A stretch of 64,000 bases of DNA from Pseudomonadota bacterium (GTDB taxonomy: Bacteria > Pseudomonadota > Gammaproteobacteria > Xanthomonadales > Xanthomonadaceae). Below, piece after piece: positions 45,230 through 55,713 of this stretch; within the stretch, counting starts at the first letter, position 1; every line of letters begins with the position of its first letter. The stretch is from the NCBI GenBank assembly GCA_018242425.1, contig JAFEBX010000014.1, positions 21,852 through 85,851 on the forward strand, written 5' to 3'. The notes below the pieces were generated by a model. That model was not told the DNA's origin. It did not search any database and saw nothing but the letters and a program-made list of their open reading frames with translations. The position numbers and the translations under genes were made by a program.

Positions 45230-45826
45230 ATGATTGGAGTGCTGGCGTTTCTCGCGATCGTGGTGATCGCGGCGGTCTGGATTGCGGGCATCTACAACGG
45301 CCTGGTGACTGCACGCAATGCGTACAAGAACGCGTTTGCACAGATCGACGTGCAGCTGCAGCGTCGTTTCGACCTGATCCCGAACCTGGTGGAAGTGGCC
45401 AGGAAGTACATGGGCCACGAGAGCGAAACGCTGGAAGCGGTGACCGCCGCGCGCAGCGCGGCGCAGGCGGGACTGGCGGCTGCCAAGGCCAATCCCGGCG
45501 ATGGCGAATCGATGGCGCAACTGGCTGCGGCACAAGGGCAGTTGAATGCCGGGCTCGGGCGCCTGCTCGCGGTGGCGGAAGCCTATCCCGATCTCAAGGC
45601 CAACCAGAACATGATGCAGTTGACCGAAGAGCTCACCAGCGCGGAAAACAAGGTCGCGTTCGCACGCCAGGCGTTCAACGACTCGGTGATGGGGTACAAC
45701 AATCGTCGCGAGATGTTCCCGTCGAGCGTCATCGCCAGCATGTTCAATTTCGCGCCGGCGGCGCTGCTGGATATTCCCGCCGACAAACAGGCTGAAGTCC
45801 GCGCCGCACCCAGGGTGCAGTTCTAA
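45230..45826 (+). CDS. lemA: LemA family protein
   Basis: A 198-aa LemA-type protein: N-terminal membrane helix (residues 3-24, extracytoplasmic C-terminus), then a long helical bundle with the family blocks YNGLVTARNAYKNAFAQIDVQLQRRFDLIPNLVE, and EDKVAFAR-like ENKVAFARQAFNDSVMGYN. The end, ADKQAEVRAAPRVQF, is the usual LemA C-terminus. A strong GGGGAGGGG ribosome site precedes the ATG. It pairs with the following M48 peptidase, a common combination in proteobacteria; joint role unknown, likely envelope stress or protein quality control. Confidence 0.94.
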   Translation: MIGVLAFLAIVVIAAVWIAGIYNGLVTARNAYKNAFAQIDVQLQRRFDLIPNLVEVARKYMGHESETLEAVTAARSAAQAGLAAAKANPGDGESMAQLAAAQGQLNAGLGRLLAVAEAYPDLKANQNMMQLTEELTSAENKVAFARQAFNDSVMGYNNRREMFPSSVIASMFNFAPAALLDIPADKQAEVRAAPRVQF

Positions 45827-45841
45827 ACGCCAGCTGCCGCG

Positions 45842-47728
45842 ATGAATTTCTTCGAGCAACAGGCCGCCGCGCGGCGCGCGTCGACCTGGCTGGTGGTGCT
45901 GTTCGTGTTGGCCGTCGTCGCGATCGTGGCGGCGGTCGACCTGGTGGCGTGGACCATGACGCATTCCACCAATGCGCTGGTGTTCTTCGGCATCGCCACC
46001 ATCGCGACGATCGTCCTCGGTTCGCTTTATCGCATCGCCAGCCTCGGTGATGGCGGTGACGCGGTGGCGCGGCAGCTTGGTGGTGTCCTCGTGCCGGAGG
46101 ACGCCACGGATCCCGGCTTGCGTCGCTTGCGCAACGTGGTCGAGGAAATCTCGATCGCATCGGGCGTGCCGGTGCCGAAGATCTACGTGCTGGAACAGGA
46201 ATCGGCGATCAATGCCTTCGCCGCCGGATACACGCCGTCCGATGCGGTCATCGCGGTGACCCGCGGTGCGCTCGACCGACTCAACCGCGACGAACTGCAA
46301 GGCGTGGTCGCCCACGAATTCAGCCACATACTCAATGGCGACATGCGCCTGAACATCCGCCTGATCGGCGTGCTGTTCGGCATCCTGATGATCGGCCTGA
46401 TCGGGCGCAAGATCCTGGTGAGTGGCCGCACCGGTCTCCGCATCGGGCGCGGCATCGGCATCGCATCCATCGCCGCGCTGGCGGCGCTGGTCATTGGTTA
46501 TGTCGGCCTGTTCTTTGCGCGGATGATCAAGGCCGGCGTCAGTCGCTCGCGCGAATCGCTGGCCGATGCCAGCGCCGTGCAGTTCACCCGCCAGACGACA
46601 GGCCTTGCCGGCGCGTTGAAGAAGATCGCCGGCGTCCGGGGTGGGTCGTTGCTTGATGATCGTGGCGAGGCCGAGGAAGTCAGCCACATGCTGTTCGGGG
46701 ATGGCGTCGGGTTCTCCGCACTGTTCGCCACCCATCCGCCGCTGCTCAAGCGCATCCAGGCGCTCGATCCGTCTTTCCGCGGCGAAGAGCTCGAAAGGCT
46801 CAAGGCGACGTGGCGATCGGCACCGCCGAACGGGATGCAGGAAGACCTTGCGCTGGGTTTCGATGAGGAGCGACGCCATCCTCTCCCTGATGTCCAGCGC
46901 GATATCCGGGTGACGCCGACACGGGTGGCTGCGCAGGTGGCATTGCCCGGCGCCGATGATTACCGCCGTGCCGACACCATTGCCGGTGCGATCCCGGAAG
47001 CCTTGCGCGATCTCGCCGCGCATCGCGAATCGGTGATGGCGCTGTTGCTGGCCCTGCTGATCGACAGCGATGAAGACCTCGCCGCGCGCCAGCAGCACGA
47101 GATCGCCGCGCGCCTGGGTGATGAAGTCGGCGATCATGCGCTGCGCGTCCACCAGCAACTGGTCGCCGACCTGCACCCGATGCTGCGGATGCCGCTGGCG
47201 GCGTTGGCTTTCCCGGTCTTGCGCCTGCGCCCGCGTCCGCAACTCGATGCCTTCATGGCCGCGATCGATGCGGTGGTGAAGGCCGACGACCGGGTCTCCT
47301 TGTTCGAGTACTGCCTGGGTCGTCTGCTCACCGTGCAGGTAATCGAGTCGCTGGAGCCGGCGCGCCACGCCCGCATTGGCTGGCGCAAGCTCGACGGCGC
47401 ACGCAACGAAGTCGCGCTGCTCCTTGCAGTGGTTGCGCAGGCTGGTAACACCGATCTGCTGCTCGCGCAGCGCGCCTACCTCGCCGGCATGCAGCATGTA
47501 TTCCCGCAGCAACACCCGCCCTATGCGCCACCCGCGCAGGGAGTGCTCGCACTGGACCAGGCGTGGGAAGTGCTGGATGCGCTGCATCCGCTGGCCAAGC
47601 AATCGCTGGTGGAAGCGGTGACCGCGGCGATCAGCCACGATGATCGCGTCGACGTGGCGGAAGCGGAATTGCTGCGCACGATTTGCGCCGTGCTGCATTG
47701 CCCGTTGCCGCCGATGCTGGATCGCTGA
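45842..47728 (+). CDS. M48-family membrane metallopeptidase with extended C-terminus
   Basis: A 628-aa zinc peptidase related to HtpX. Two N-terminal membrane helices (about 17-38 and 46-64), the zinc motif HEFSH (158-162), two more helices (about 177-190 and 205-228), and the third zinc ligand in SRESLADASAVQFTR. HtpX-like enzymes end near residue 310. Here about 300 extra cytoplasmic residues follow, with a helical acidic module (SVMALLLALLIDSDEDLAARQQHEI and SHDDRVDVAEAELLRTICAVL) reminiscent of TerB-type domains. Its stop is immediately followed by the stop of the convergent PPK2 gene, sharing the palindrome TGATCA. Confidence 0.88.
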   Translation: MNFFEQQAAARRASTWLVVLFVLAVVAIVAAVDLVAWTMTHSTNALVFFGIATIATIVLGSLYRIASLGDGGDAVARQLGGVLVPEDATDPGLRRLRNVVEEISIASGVPVPKIYVLEQESAINAFAAGYTPSDAVIAVTRGALDRLNRDELQGVVAHEFSHILNGDMRLNIRLIGVLFGILMIGLIGRKILVSGRTGLRIGRGIGIASIAALAALVIGYVGLFFARMIKAGVSRSRESLADASAVQFTRQTTGLAGALKKIAGVRGGSLLDDRGEAEEVSHMLFGDGVGFSALFATHPPLLKRIQALDPSFRGEELERLKATWRSAPPNGMQEDLALGFDEERRHPLPDVQRDIRVTPTRVAAQVALPGADDYRRADTIAGAIPEALRDLAAHRESVMALLLALLIDSDEDLAARQQHEIAARLGDEVGDHALRVHQQLVADLHPMLRMPLAALAFPVLRLRPRPQLDAFMAAIDAVVKADDRVSLFEYCLGRLLTVQVIESLEPARHARIGWRKLDGARNEVALLLAVVAQAGNTDLLLAQRAYLAGMQHVFPQQHPPYAPPAQGVLALDQAWEVLDALHPLAKQSLVEAVTAAISHDDRVDVAEAELLRTICAVLHCPLPPMLDR

Positions 47729-48505
47729 TCAGGCCTTGAACGATTTGATCGGCTTGATCACGTCGTAACGCTCGCGGTGCAATTTCCCCTTGAGCGGTGG
47801 CAACGCGATCGCGTCATCCGGGATGCGGGTATCGGGCAGGCGATCGAGCAGGTCGCGGATCAATGTCAACCGGCCGAGTTTCTGGTCGTTGAAATCGACC
47901 AGCGTCCATGGTGCCTGCTTGGTATGCGTGGCCTTGAGCATGGCTTCGCGGGCATCGGTATAGGCGGCGTATTGCTCGCGCGCCTTGATGTCGATCGGCG
48001 ACAGCTTCCACCCCTTCAACGGATTCTCGCTGCGTTCGTCGAAACGTTTTTCCTGCTGGACCTGGTCGCAGCACAACCAGTATTTGAACAGCAGGATGCC
48101 GTCGTCGACCAGCTGCTTCTCGAACACCGGCGCCTGGCGCAGGAATGCCGCAACCTGGGCAGGCGTGGCAAAACCCATCACCTTCTCGACGCCGGCGCGG
48201 TTGTACCAGCTGCGGTCGAACAGCGCGATCTCGCCGCCCGCCGGCAACGCCTGCACGTAACGCTGGAAATACCATTCGGTCTGCTCGCGGCTGTCCGGCT
48301 TGGGCAATGCAACGTGGCGCACCTGGCGCGGATTGAGGTGCTGCATGATCGCCTCGATCACGCCGCCCTTGCCGGCGGTATCGCGACCTTCGATCACCAC
48401 CACCACGCGCTTGCCGGTGTACTGCAGCCAGCGCGCCATCTGCACCAGTTCCAGTTCCATCGGTTCCAGGGCGTGTTCGTACTGCTTGCGCTTCAACTTG
48501 CCCAT
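47729..48505 (-). CDS. ppk2: Polyphosphate kinase 2 family protein
   Basis: PPK2 transfers phosphate between polyphosphate and nucleotides, usually making nucleoside di- or triphosphates from polyP. The 258-aa single-domain protein has the P-loop VVVIEGRDTAGKGGVI, the lid segment PKPDSREQTEWYFQRYV and Walker B FDRSWYNRAGVE, with the basic tail KGKLHRERYDVIKPIK. The ATG at 48505 follows a short leader 13 bp after the GNAT gene. Which nucleotide it prefers (PPK2 class) cannot be read. Confidence 0.93.
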   Translation of the reverse strand: MGKLKRKQYEHALEPMELELVQMARWLQYTGKRVVVVIEGRDTAGKGGVIEAIMQHLNPRQVRHVALPKPDSREQTEWYFQRYVQALPAGGEIALFDRSWYNRAGVEKVMGFATPAQVAAFLRQAPVFEKQLVDDGILLFKYWLCCDQVQQEKRFDERSENPLKGWKLSPIDIKAREQYAAYTDAREAMLKATHTKQAPWTLVDFNDQKLGRLTLIRDLLDRLPDTRIPDDAIALPPLKGKLHRERYDVIKPIKSFKA

Positions 48506-48518
48506 CGTGTCGTTCCGG

Positions 48519-48962
48519 TCAGAGAAGTCTGGAATACCACTGGGTGGAATCTTCGTGCCATCCGGCGGCGCGATACAGGGCGCGCGCCGCTTCGTTGTCG
48601 CGCGTCGTTTCCAGCACGATGAAGGCGGCGCCGTCTTCCCGCGCGAATTGCGTCGCGGCGTCCAGCAATGCACGCGCTGTACCGTGGCGACGGAATTCCG
48701 GCGCGATGAAGAGATCGTTCAGGATCCAGGTGCGCGCGGTGCGCACCGACGAATACATCGGGTACAGCTGGACGAAGCCGGCAGGCGCGCCGTCGTGGCG
48801 GGCGAGCAGCACCACCGATTCGTTCTGGCCGATGCGCGCCTTCAGCCAGTCGTGCGCGCGCTGGATGTCGGACGGCTGCTCGTAGAACTGGCGATAGCCG
48901 TCGAACAGCGGGGCGAGGGCATCGAGATCGTCGAGCGTCGCGCGGTCCACGACGGGTTTCAT
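48519..48962 (-). CDS. GNAT-family N-acetyltransferase
   Basis: A 147-aa acetyltransferase of the GNAT fold. The acetyl-CoA pyrophosphate loop is [13 protein letters not shown] (consensus Q/RxxGxG/A), preceded by [13 protein letters not shown], and followed by [30 protein letters not shown] at the end. Acceptor substrate unknown. The ATG at 48962 overlaps the prfA stop by 4 nt, so it is expressed with prfA. The following ppk2 gene is 13 bp away. Confidence 0.88.
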   Translation of the reverse strand: MKPVVDRATLDDLDALAPLFDGYRQFYEQPSDIQRAHDWLKARIGQNESVVLLARHDGAPAGFVQLYPMYSSVRTARTWILNDLFIAPEFRRHGTARALLDAATQFAREDGAAFIVLETTRDNEAARALYRAAGWHEDSTQWYSRLL

Positions 48963-50044
48963 GGCGCCTCCTCGAGTTTCGCCAGGGCATCGGCCTGGGC
49001 TTCGCGGGACAAACGATCGACCAGCGCATCGAGCTGGCCTTCCAGGATGTTGGGCAGATCGTACAGGGTCAGTCCCTCCACCCTGTGATCGGTGATCCGC
49101 CCCTGCGGGTAGTTGTAGGTGCGGATGCGCTGGCTGCGATCGCCGCTGCCGACCTGCAGTTTGCGATCGGCGGCCTGCGCGGCTTCGCGCTTTTCCAGTT
49201 CGGCTTCCACCAGCATCGCCTTCAGCCGCTTCATCGCCTTGTCGCGGTTGGCGTGCTGGCTGCGTTCGGTCTGCGACTCCACGACCACGCCGCTCGGGAC
49301 GTGGGTGATGCGGATCGCCGATTCGGTCTTGTTGACGTGCTGGCCACCGGCGCCGCTCGATCGATACGTATCGACCTTCAGGTCGGCGGGATTGATCTCG
49401 ACGTCGATGTCACCGGTGTCCTCGGCGATGATCGCGACCGTCGCCGCCGAGGTGTGGATGCGGCCCTGCGATTCGGTTTCGGGAACGCGCTGCACGCGAT
49501 GGGTGCCCGATTCGAACTTCAGACGCGAATAGGCGCCGCTGCCTTCGACGCGGGCGACGACTTCGCGAAAGCCGCCGTGTTCACCCGGGTTCGCCGATTC
49601 CACTTCGACGCGCCAGCCCTGTTTCTCGGCATAGCGCGAATACATGCGGAAGAGGTCGCCGGCGAAGATCGCCGCCTCGTCGCCACCGGTGCCGGCGCGC
49701 ACTTCCAGATACAGGCTGCCGTCGTCGCGTGCGTCCCTCGGCACCAGGTGCGCCATCAACTCGTTGTCGAGTTCGGCCAGGCGCGTGTTCGCCTCGTCGA
49801 TTTCCTCTTCGGCGAGATCGCGCAATTCGGGGTCGTCGCGCATCGCGAGCGCGGAGGCGAGTGACGCCTGCAATCGCTGTTCTTCCGCCAGCGCGACCGA
49901 CAGCGGTTCGAGCTGCGAGAACTCGCGCGACAGTTTGCGGAACTGTTTGGCGTCGGCGATCACGCCCGGATCGGCCAGCAGCCGTTCCAGTTCGTCGCGC
50001 CGTTCCGCAAGGACTTCAAGCTTGCGGCGGAGGCTCGGCAGCAT
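48959..50044 (-). CDS. prfA: Peptide chain release factor 1
   Basis: Releases finished proteins at UAA and UAG codons. The 361-aa protein has the GGQ motif ([17 protein letters not shown]) that triggers hydrolysis and is the target of PrmC. Codon recognition is by a PxT motif: here it reads PET ([14 protein letters not shown]), where E. coli has PAT; it still follows the RF1 pattern rather than the SPF of RF2. The ATG at 50044 lies inside the 3' end of hemA, a 29-nt overlap, so the two are coupled as in other proteobacteria. Confidence 0.96.
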   Translation of the reverse strand: MLPSLRRKLEVLAERRDELERLLADPGVIADAKQFRKLSREFSQLEPLSVALAEEQRLQASLASALAMRDDPELRDLAEEEIDEANTRLAELDNELMAHLVPRDARDDGSLYLEVRAGTGGDEAAIFAGDLFRMYSRYAEKQGWRVEVESANPGEHGGFREVVARVEGSGAYSRLKFESGTHRVQRVPETESQGRIHTSAATVAIIAEDTGDIDVEINPADLKVDTYRSSGAGGQHVNKTESAIRITHVPSGVVVESQTERSQHANRDKAMKRLKAMLVEAELEKREAAQAADRKLQVGSGDRSQRIRTYNYPQGRITDHRVEGLTLYDLPNILEGQLDALVDRLSREAQADALAKLEEAP

Positions 50045-51302
50045 CGTCTGGGGAGTCGTTGTGGTCGGGGAACATGCGCGTGGCGGCGCGCAGCAATTCG
50101 GCATCGCCGCGCAACGCGGCATCGCGCACGGCGACGGTCGGTGCGTGCAGCAGGCGATTGGTCAGGGTGTGCGCCAGTTGATCGAGCACCGCTTCCGGCG
50201 ATTGGCCGGCGGCGAGTTGTTGCCGCGCTTTCGCCAATGCGTCCTGTTGCAGGCGCTGGCCATGCGCACGCACGGCGCGCACGCCATCCATGCCCATCGT
50301 GGCGCCGGCGACTTCCATGTAACGCGCCACCTGCAGGTCGATGATCGCCTCGGCGGCCTCGGCGGCGTCCTTGCGGCCACGGCGGTTGTCCTCGACCGCG
50401 CGTTGCAGGTCATCGACGGTGTAGACGAAGACGTCGCGCAGTTCGGCGACATTGGCGGCGATGTCGCGCGGGACCGCGAGGTCGACCAGCAACATCGGGC
50501 GGTGCTTGCGCGTCGCCAGCGCGGCCTCCACCTGCGGGCGATGCAGGATTGGTTGCTGGCTGGCGGTCGCCGAGAACACGATGTCGGCTTCGGCGAGATG
50601 CCGATCAAGTTCGTCCAGTGGCAAGGCATAACCGCCGTGCGCGGTCGCCAGCGTTTGCGCGTGGGCCAGCGTGCGGTTGGCGATCAAGAGGCGGCGGACG
50701 TTCGCCTGCAGCAGGTGGCGCGCCGCGAGTTCGATGGTTTCGCCGGCGCCGATCAACAGCACGGTGGAATCCTGTGGGCGCGCGAACGAATCGCGCGCCA
50801 GCTTTACCGCCGCCGATGCCACCGACACCGGGTTGGCGCCGATCGCGGTATCGGTGCGCGCGCGCTTGGCGGTGGCGAAGGCCTGCTGGAACAGGCGGTC
50901 GAGTTGCGAACCCATCGCGCCATTGCTGCGCGCCAGGCTCCAGGCATCCTTCACCTGGCCGAGGATCTGCGGTTCACCCAGCACCAGCGAGTCCAGCCCG
51001 GCCGCGACCCGGAACAGATGGCGCGCGGCATCGCCTTCCTGGTGGCGATAGAGATAGGCGTGGAGATCGGTCGATTCCGCCGCATGCGTCGCCAGCCACT
51101 CGGCGATGGCGGGCGCGGCGTCCTCGCCGACGGCATAGACCTCGGTGCGATTGCAGGTCGAGAGCAGCACCACTTCCTGCACCTGCGGCAGCGCGCGTAG
51201 CGCCGTCAGCGCGGGTGCGAACGCGTCGCCGGCAAACGCCACCCGTTCGCGCAGGGCGACCGGCGCGGTCTGGTGGTTCAAGCCGAGAGCGACAAGCGTC
51301 AT
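50016..51302 (-). CDS. hemA: Glutamyl-tRNA reductase
   Basis: First step of the C5 haem/tetrapyrrole pathway: reduces glutamyl-tRNA to glutamate-1-semialdehyde with NADPH. The 428-aa protein starts [23 protein letters not shown] and has the catalytic cysteine in [12 protein letters not shown]. It has [20 protein letters not shown] and the NADPH fold [17 protein letters not shown], with the C-terminal dimerisation helices. The ATG at 51302 is the family start. It is divergent from the TPR gene (60 bp) and overlaps prfA. Confidence 0.96.
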   Translation of the reverse strand: MTLVALGLNHQTAPVALRERVAFAGDAFAPALTALRALPQVQEVVLLSTCNRTEVYAVGEDAAPAIAEWLATHAAESTDLHAYLYRHQEGDAARHLFRVAAGLDSLVLGEPQILGQVKDAWSLARSNGAMGSQLDRLFQQAFATAKRARTDTAIGANPVSVASAAVKLARDSFARPQDSTVLLIGAGETIELAARHLLQANVRRLLIANRTLAHAQTLATAHGGYALPLDELDRHLAEADIVFSATASQQPILHRPQVEAALATRKHRPMLLVDLAVPRDIAANVAELRDVFVYTVDDLQRAVEDNRRGRKDAAEAAEAIIDLQVARYMEVAGATMGMDGVRAVRAHGQRLQQDALAKARQQLAAGQSPEAVLDQLAHTLTNRLLHAPTVAVRDAALRGDAELLRAATRMFPDHNDSPDDAAEPPPQA

Positions 51303-51362
51303 CCGTTCAGGCACGTGGGGTAAGCTGCAAAACGTCCGACATTTTACGCTTGGTGGCGCTGG

Positions 51363-53039
51363 ATGCCCGTTTCCCGCAGTTTCTTCCGCCAATCCATGCT
51401 GGCGCTGGCGTTGTTGCCGGCTTTGGCCATGCCCGCATACGCCGCGACGCCTGCGAAAGGCCCGAACGCGCTCAGCGAATCCCTGGCCGGCGAGTTCGCC
51501 CTGCAGGAAGGCCGGCTCAAGGATGCCGCCCGTTATTACCTCGACGCCGCCAAGGCCAGCCATGATCCCGTGCTGGCGGAACGCGCCACCCGCATCGCAC
51601 TGCTGGCCGACGACAACAAGAGCGCGGGCGAGGCGCTCGAGTTGTGGCGGCCGAGTGCGCCGGATTCGCTGGTGGTGCGGATGGCCGACCTCACCCTGCG
51701 CCTGCGCGCCGATGACGCCGACGCGGCTACCGCGCAGGCGCGCGGCCTGATCGCAGATCGCGACCCGCGCGGCTGGAAATACGTGCTGGTCGCGCTCTCG
51801 GGCGGCAGCCGGGATCCGAAGGTGGCGGCGCAGGTGCTGTCGTCGCTGGTTGCCAGCAACGTCTTGCCGAACGATGTCCAGGCATGGCTGGCCTACGCCG
51901 GGCTGGCGCAGAAACTGTCGCAGCCGCAGCTGTCGCAAACGCTGGTGGCGGAAACCGTCAAGCGTTTCCCGATGGATCCGCGCGTCGCCCTGCTGCGTTC
52001 CAGCCAGTTGATGGATGAAGGCAAGCTCGACGAGGCGCGCGCCGCCATCGCCCCGCTGGAATCCAAGGTCGCCAATGACGCCGACCTGCGCCTGGCCGTC
52101 GCCGGGCAATACGAAGCATTGGGCGATTTCTCCGCCGCCGAACGCGTACTGGCCAAGGGTGCGCAATCGACCGAGACGATCGGCCTGCGCGCGGCGATGC
52201 TCGACAAGTCCAAGGACGACGCCGGGCTCGCGCGTCTCTACGAATTCGCGAAACATCGCGCCGGTAATGATGATTCGCGCAACCGCCTGTTGCTCGGCAC
52301 GCTGGCGGAAACGCTGAAGCGCTACGACGAAGCCCTGAAGTGGTACGCAGGCGTCACGGGCGAGCAATCCGACACCGCGCGCCTGCGCAGCGCCAACGTC
52401 CGCTATGAGCAGGGCCACAAGGGCGAGGCATACAAGGGCCTGCAGGCGCTGCAGACCGATCCGCGCGTGGATGGCAACGTGCAACGCGACGCTTATCTGC
52501 TGGAAGGTGAGTTGCGCCGCAAGGACAAGGATGACAAGGGCGAAATCGCCGTCTACGACCGTGGCATCGCCGCGCTGCAGGACGAGCCGGGCATCCTCTA
52601 CGCGCGTGCGCTGGCGTGGGAGCGCATGGATCGCATCGACAAGACCGAAGCCGACCTGCGCAAGATCCTGGTCACCGATCCCGAGAATGTCGCCGCGCTC
52701 AACGCGCTTGGCTACACGCTCGCCGATCGCACCACGCGCTATGCCGAGGCGCTGCAATTGATCGATCGCGCGCGCGCCGCCGACCCCGCCAACGCCGCCA
52801 TCATCGACAGCTACGGCTGGGTGCTCTATCGCCTCGGCAAGATCGACGAAGCGCTGCCCTACCTGCGCCGCGCCTACATCCTGCAGAAGGATCCCGAGAT
52901 CGCCACCCACATCGGCGAAGTGCTGTGGGTGCAGGGCCATCGCGACGACGCGCTCCGCTACTTCGAGGAAGCGCGCAAGCTCGAACCCGACAACAAGGCG
53001 TTGCAGCGCACGCTCGACAAGCTCGGGGTCAAGACGTGA
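51363..53039 (+). CDS. Exported tetratricopeptide-repeat protein
   Basis: A 558-aa periplasmic or lipid-free exported protein: signal peptide (residues 1-27, [17 protein letters not shown]) followed almost entirely by TPR helices. The clearest repeats are [20 protein letters not shown] near the start, and [54 protein letters not shown] and [23 protein letters not shown] at the end. It is usually found just before lolB in this group and is presumed to be a scaffold at the envelope. It overlaps lolB by 4 nt (GTGA). Confidence 0.9.
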   Translation: MPVSRSFFRQSMLALALLPALAMPAYAATPAKGPNALSESLAGEFALQEGRLKDAARYYLDAAKASHDPVLAERATRIALLADDNKSAGEALELWRPSAPDSLVVRMADLTLRLRADDADAATAQARGLIADRDPRGWKYVLVALSGGSRDPKVAAQVLSSLVASNVLPNDVQAWLAYAGLAQKLSQPQLSQTLVAETVKRFPMDPRVALLRSSQLMDEGKLDEARAAIAPLESKVANDADLRLAVAGQYEALGDFSAAERVLAKGAQSTETIGLRAAMLDKSKDDAGLARLYEFAKHRAGNDDSRNRLLLGTLAETLKRYDEALKWYAGVTGEQSDTARLRSANVRYEQGHKGEAYKGLQALQTDPRVDGNVQRDAYLLEGELRRKDKDDKGEIAVYDRGIAALQDEPGILYARALAWERMDRIDKTEADLRKILVTDPENVAALNALGYTLADRTTRYAEALQLIDRARAADPANAAIIDSYGWVLYRLGKIDEALPYLRRAYILQKDPEIATHIGEVLWVQGHRDDALRYFEEARKLEPDNKALQRTLDKLGVKT

Positions 53040-53674
53040 GAGCGCACCGCCTCGCCCTGGCGGCGACGGCAGCGTTGCTGGCGTCTTGCACATCCATTCC
53101 GACAGCGCCTCCGCCGCCGACCGCGACGCTGGTCTGCGAACCGCTGTTGTCGAAGAACGCCGAGTGCGTGCGCCGCATCGATGCATTGACCGCATCCGCC
53201 CAGGCGGGGTCGTGGGGCATGGGCGGTCGCGCCGCGATCAGCCACGGTCGGCAGTCGGGCAGCCTTGGCGTGGAATGGGAGGATGCCGGATCGTCCGGCT
53301 ACCTGGTCGTCCTCACCGCACCGATCACCCGCCAGGGGTGGCGCCTGCAGGAGCAGGGCGGTCGCGCCACGCTGGAAGGCATGGCGGGTGGGCCACGCAC
53401 GGGCGCCGATGGCGCTGCACTGTTGCGCGATGCCACCGGATTCGAGATCCCGGTGCAGGCGCTGCGCCACTGGATGCGTGGTTATCCCGATCCTTCGCAG
53501 CGGCTCGACAAGGCCGCGTTCGCCGGCGACGATCTCGCCACGCTGGTGCAGGGCGGCTGGCAGATCGACTATCTCGCCCGTGACGTCCAGGGCCGGCCGT
53601 CGCGCATCAACGCCACCCGTGGCGATGACCGGGTTCGCCTGGTCATCGACCGCTGGGGCCCGCTCGAACAATGA
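53036..53674 (+). CDS. lolB: Outer-membrane lipoprotein receptor LolB
   Basis: Receives lipoproteins from LolA and inserts them into the outer membrane. The 212-aa product starts at GTG (53036), overlapping the TPR stop. It has a lipoprotein signal [18 protein letters not shown] with the lipidated Cys18. The mature part shows the LolB order: [24 protein letters not shown], the hydrophobic [13 protein letters not shown] strand, [15 protein letters not shown] and the closing GQIDY-type strand. Identity is supported by the position before ispE. It overlaps ispE by 4 nt. Confidence 0.9.
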   Translation: MRAHRLALAATAALLASCTSIPTAPPPPTATLVCEPLLSKNAECVRRIDALTASAQAGSWGMGGRAAISHGRQSGSLGVEWEDAGSSGYLVVLTAPITRQGWRLQEQGGRATLEGMAGGPRTGADGAALLRDATGFEIPVQALRHWMRGYPDPSQRLDKAAFAGDDLATLVQGGWQIDYLARDVQGRPSRINATRGDDRVRLVIDRWGPLEQ

Positions 53675-54561
53675 ACGGCATGGATGGCGAGGGCTGGAGT
53701 GAGTGGCCAGCTCCGGCCAAGCTCAACCTGTTCCTGGAGATCACCGGGCGGCGGCCCGATGGCTACCACGAGTTGCAGACCGTCTTCCGGCTGCTGGATT
53801 GGGGGGATCGCATCCGCCTGCGTCCGCGCGGTGATGGACGGATCGTGCGCGTCGGGGCATCCGTCGAGGGCGTCGCCGAGGCCGATGATCTTGCTGTCCG
53901 TGCCGCGAAGTTGCTGCAATCGGAGGCCAATTGTGGGCAAGGTGCCGACATCGCCGTCGAAAAGGTGATTCCGACCGGCGCCGGGCTGGGTGGCGGCTCC
54001 TCGGACGCCGCTACCGTCCTCGTTGCCCTCGATCTGCTGTGGAATACCCGCCTGGGCGTGGATCGACTGGCGGAGCTGGGCCTGAAGCTGGGTGCGGACG
54101 TCCCGGTCTTCGTTCGTGGCCACGATGCCTGGGCGACCGGCCTCGGCGAAAAACTGACCCCGATCGAGCTGCCGCCGACCTGGGTCCTGCTGGTCCATCC
54201 GGGCGTCCACGCCGCCACCGCACGATTGTTCCAGGCCCCTGATTTGACGCGGAATTCCCCTCCGGCGACAATATCCGACTTCGTCGCGGGCCGACTCGGG
54301 GGCAATGCCTTCGAAGCGGTGCTGCGCCGGCTCGAACCGGATGTCGATGCGGTCTTCCAGGCACTGCAGCCTTGGGCGTCGCCACGACTCACCGGATCGG
54401 GAAGCGCGGTCTTCGTCGAGTGCGCCACGCGCGCGCAAGCCGAAGCCCTGCTGCCACGGGTTCCGGGCCACTGCCGGAGCTGGGTGGTGCAGTCCGCCGC
54501 GCGATCGCCATTGCAGGATGCGGTGGCGCGTTACACAACAGGGGCGTCGCCAAGTGGTTAA
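53671..54561 (+). CDS. ispE: 4-diphosphocytidyl-2-C-methyl-D-erythritol kinase
   Basis: GHMP kinase of the MEP isoprenoid pathway. The 296-aa protein has [24 protein letters not shown] at the N-terminus, the ATP loop [19 protein letters not shown], and the third motif [14 protein letters not shown]. Unusually, its last seven codons and stop lie within the tRNA-Gln gene that follows: the TAA stop is in the D-loop region. It is fourth in the coupled run TPR-lolB-ispE. Confidence 0.96.
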   Translation: MNGMDGEGWSEWPAPAKLNLFLEITGRRPDGYHELQTVFRLLDWGDRIRLRPRGDGRIVRVGASVEGVAEADDLAVRAAKLLQSEANCGQGADIAVEKVIPTGAGLGGGSSDAATVLVALDLLWNTRLGVDRLAELGLKLGADVPVFVRGHDAWATGLGEKLTPIELPPTWVLLVHPGVHAATARLFQAPDLTRNSPPATISDFVAGRLGGNAFEAVLRRLEPDVDAVFQALQPWASPRLTGSGSAVFVECATRAQAEALLPRVPGHCRSWVVQSAARSPLQDAVARYTTGASPSG

Positions 54562-54615
54562 GGCACCAGGTTTTGATCCTGGCATGCGTAGGTTCGAATC
54601 CTTCCGCCCCTGCCA
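54540..54615 (+). tRNA. tRNA-Gln (anticodon UUG)
   Basis: 76 nt with encoded CCA. Acceptor AGGGGCG/CGCCCCT, discriminator G, anticodon stem CCAGG/CCTGG around TTTTGAT (anticodon TTG). The T-stem reads GTAGG against CCTTC, so pair 50-64 is U-U, a mismatch, while the loop TTCGAAT is normal. The 5' 22 nt overlap the end of ispE, so processing of this transcript must cut into the ispE coding end. The only glutamine tRNA in the window. Confidence 0.93.
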
Positions 54616-54671
54616 AATTTTCCCGTTCAACCGTCTTCCGTAGTACCGCCACTGTCGCCCCGGAGCGCGCA

Positions 54672-55631
54672 ATGAAGGACGAACGCAACCTGCTGGTGTT
54701 TTCCGGCAATGCCAACCGCCCGTTGGCGAAGGCGGTGTGCGCGGAACTTGGCGTGCGGATGGGCAAGGCGCTGGTCTCGACCTTCTCCGACGGCGAAGTG
54801 CAGGTGGAGATCGAGGAAAACGTCCGTGGCCAGGACGTCTTCGTGATCCAGCCGACCTGCGCACCGAGCGCGGAGAACCTGATCGAGCTGCTGGTGCTGA
54901 TCGACGCGCTCAAGCGCGCATCGGCGACCAGTGTCACCGCGGTGGTGCCGTACTTCGGTTACGCCCGCCAGGATCGCCGCCCGCGTTCCGCGCGCGTGCC
55001 GATCACGGCGAAGGTCGCCGCCAGCATGTTCGGCACCGTCGGCACCGACCGCGTGCTGACCGTCGACCTCCACGCCGACCAGATCCAGGGCTTCTTCGAC
55101 GTGCCGGTCGACAACGTGTATTCGTCGCCGCTGCTGCTCGCCGACATCTGGCGCGCCTACGGCACCGAGAACATGGTGGTGGTGTCGCCCGACGTCGGCG
55201 GCGTGGTGCGCGCCCGCGCGATCGCCAAGCGCCTCGACGATGCCGACCTCGCCATCATCGACAAGCGCCGCCCGCGCGCCAACGTCGCCACGGTGATGAA
55301 CATCATCGGTGAAGTCGACGGCAAGAACTGCGTGCTGGTGGACGACATCGTCGACACCGCCGGCACATTGTGTGCCGCTGCCGCTGCCCTCAAGGAGCGC
55401 GGTGCGGCCAAGGTCGCCGCCTACATCACCCACCCGGTGCTGTCGGGCCCGGCGATCGACAACATCACCAAATCCTCCCTCGACGAACTGGTGGTGACCG
55501 ACACCATCCCGCTCAGCGAGGCAGCGAAGGCCTGCGGCAAGATCCGCCAACTCAGCGTCGCCGAGTTGCTGGCGGAAACCATCCGCCGCATCGCCTTCGG
55601 AGAATCCGTCAGCTCGCTCTACGTGGACTGA
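54672..55631 (+). CDS. prs: Ribose-phosphate pyrophosphokinase
   Basis: Makes phosphoribosyl pyrophosphate (PRPP) from ribose 5-phosphate and ATP for nucleotide, histidine and tryptophan synthesis. The 319-aa protein has the ATP loop region [21 protein letters not shown], the catalytic [22 protein letters not shown] segment with the flexible-loop arginines, [12 protein letters not shown] and the PRPP loop [15 protein letters not shown]. The ATG at 54672 begins [16 protein letters not shown]. It lies 56 bp after tRNA-Gln. Confidence 0.96.
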   Translation: MKDERNLLVFSGNANRPLAKAVCAELGVRMGKALVSTFSDGEVQVEIEENVRGQDVFVIQPTCAPSAENLIELLVLIDALKRASATSVTAVVPYFGYARQDRRPRSARVPITAKVAASMFGTVGTDRVLTVDLHADQIQGFFDVPVDNVYSSPLLLADIWRAYGTENMVVVSPDVGGVVRARAIAKRLDDADLAIIDKRRPRANVATVMNIIGEVDGKNCVLVDDIVDTAGTLCAAAAALKERGAAKVAAYITHPVLSGPAIDNITKSSLDELVVTDTIPLSEAAKACGKIRQLSVAELLAETIRRIAFGESVSSLYVD

Positions 55632-55713
55632 CGAACAACCGGCTCGTCTGGTCGCGGACGAGTCATCACAGCCGCAGCGATGCGGCATTCCATCAAAGCA
55701 AGAGAGAAACACA

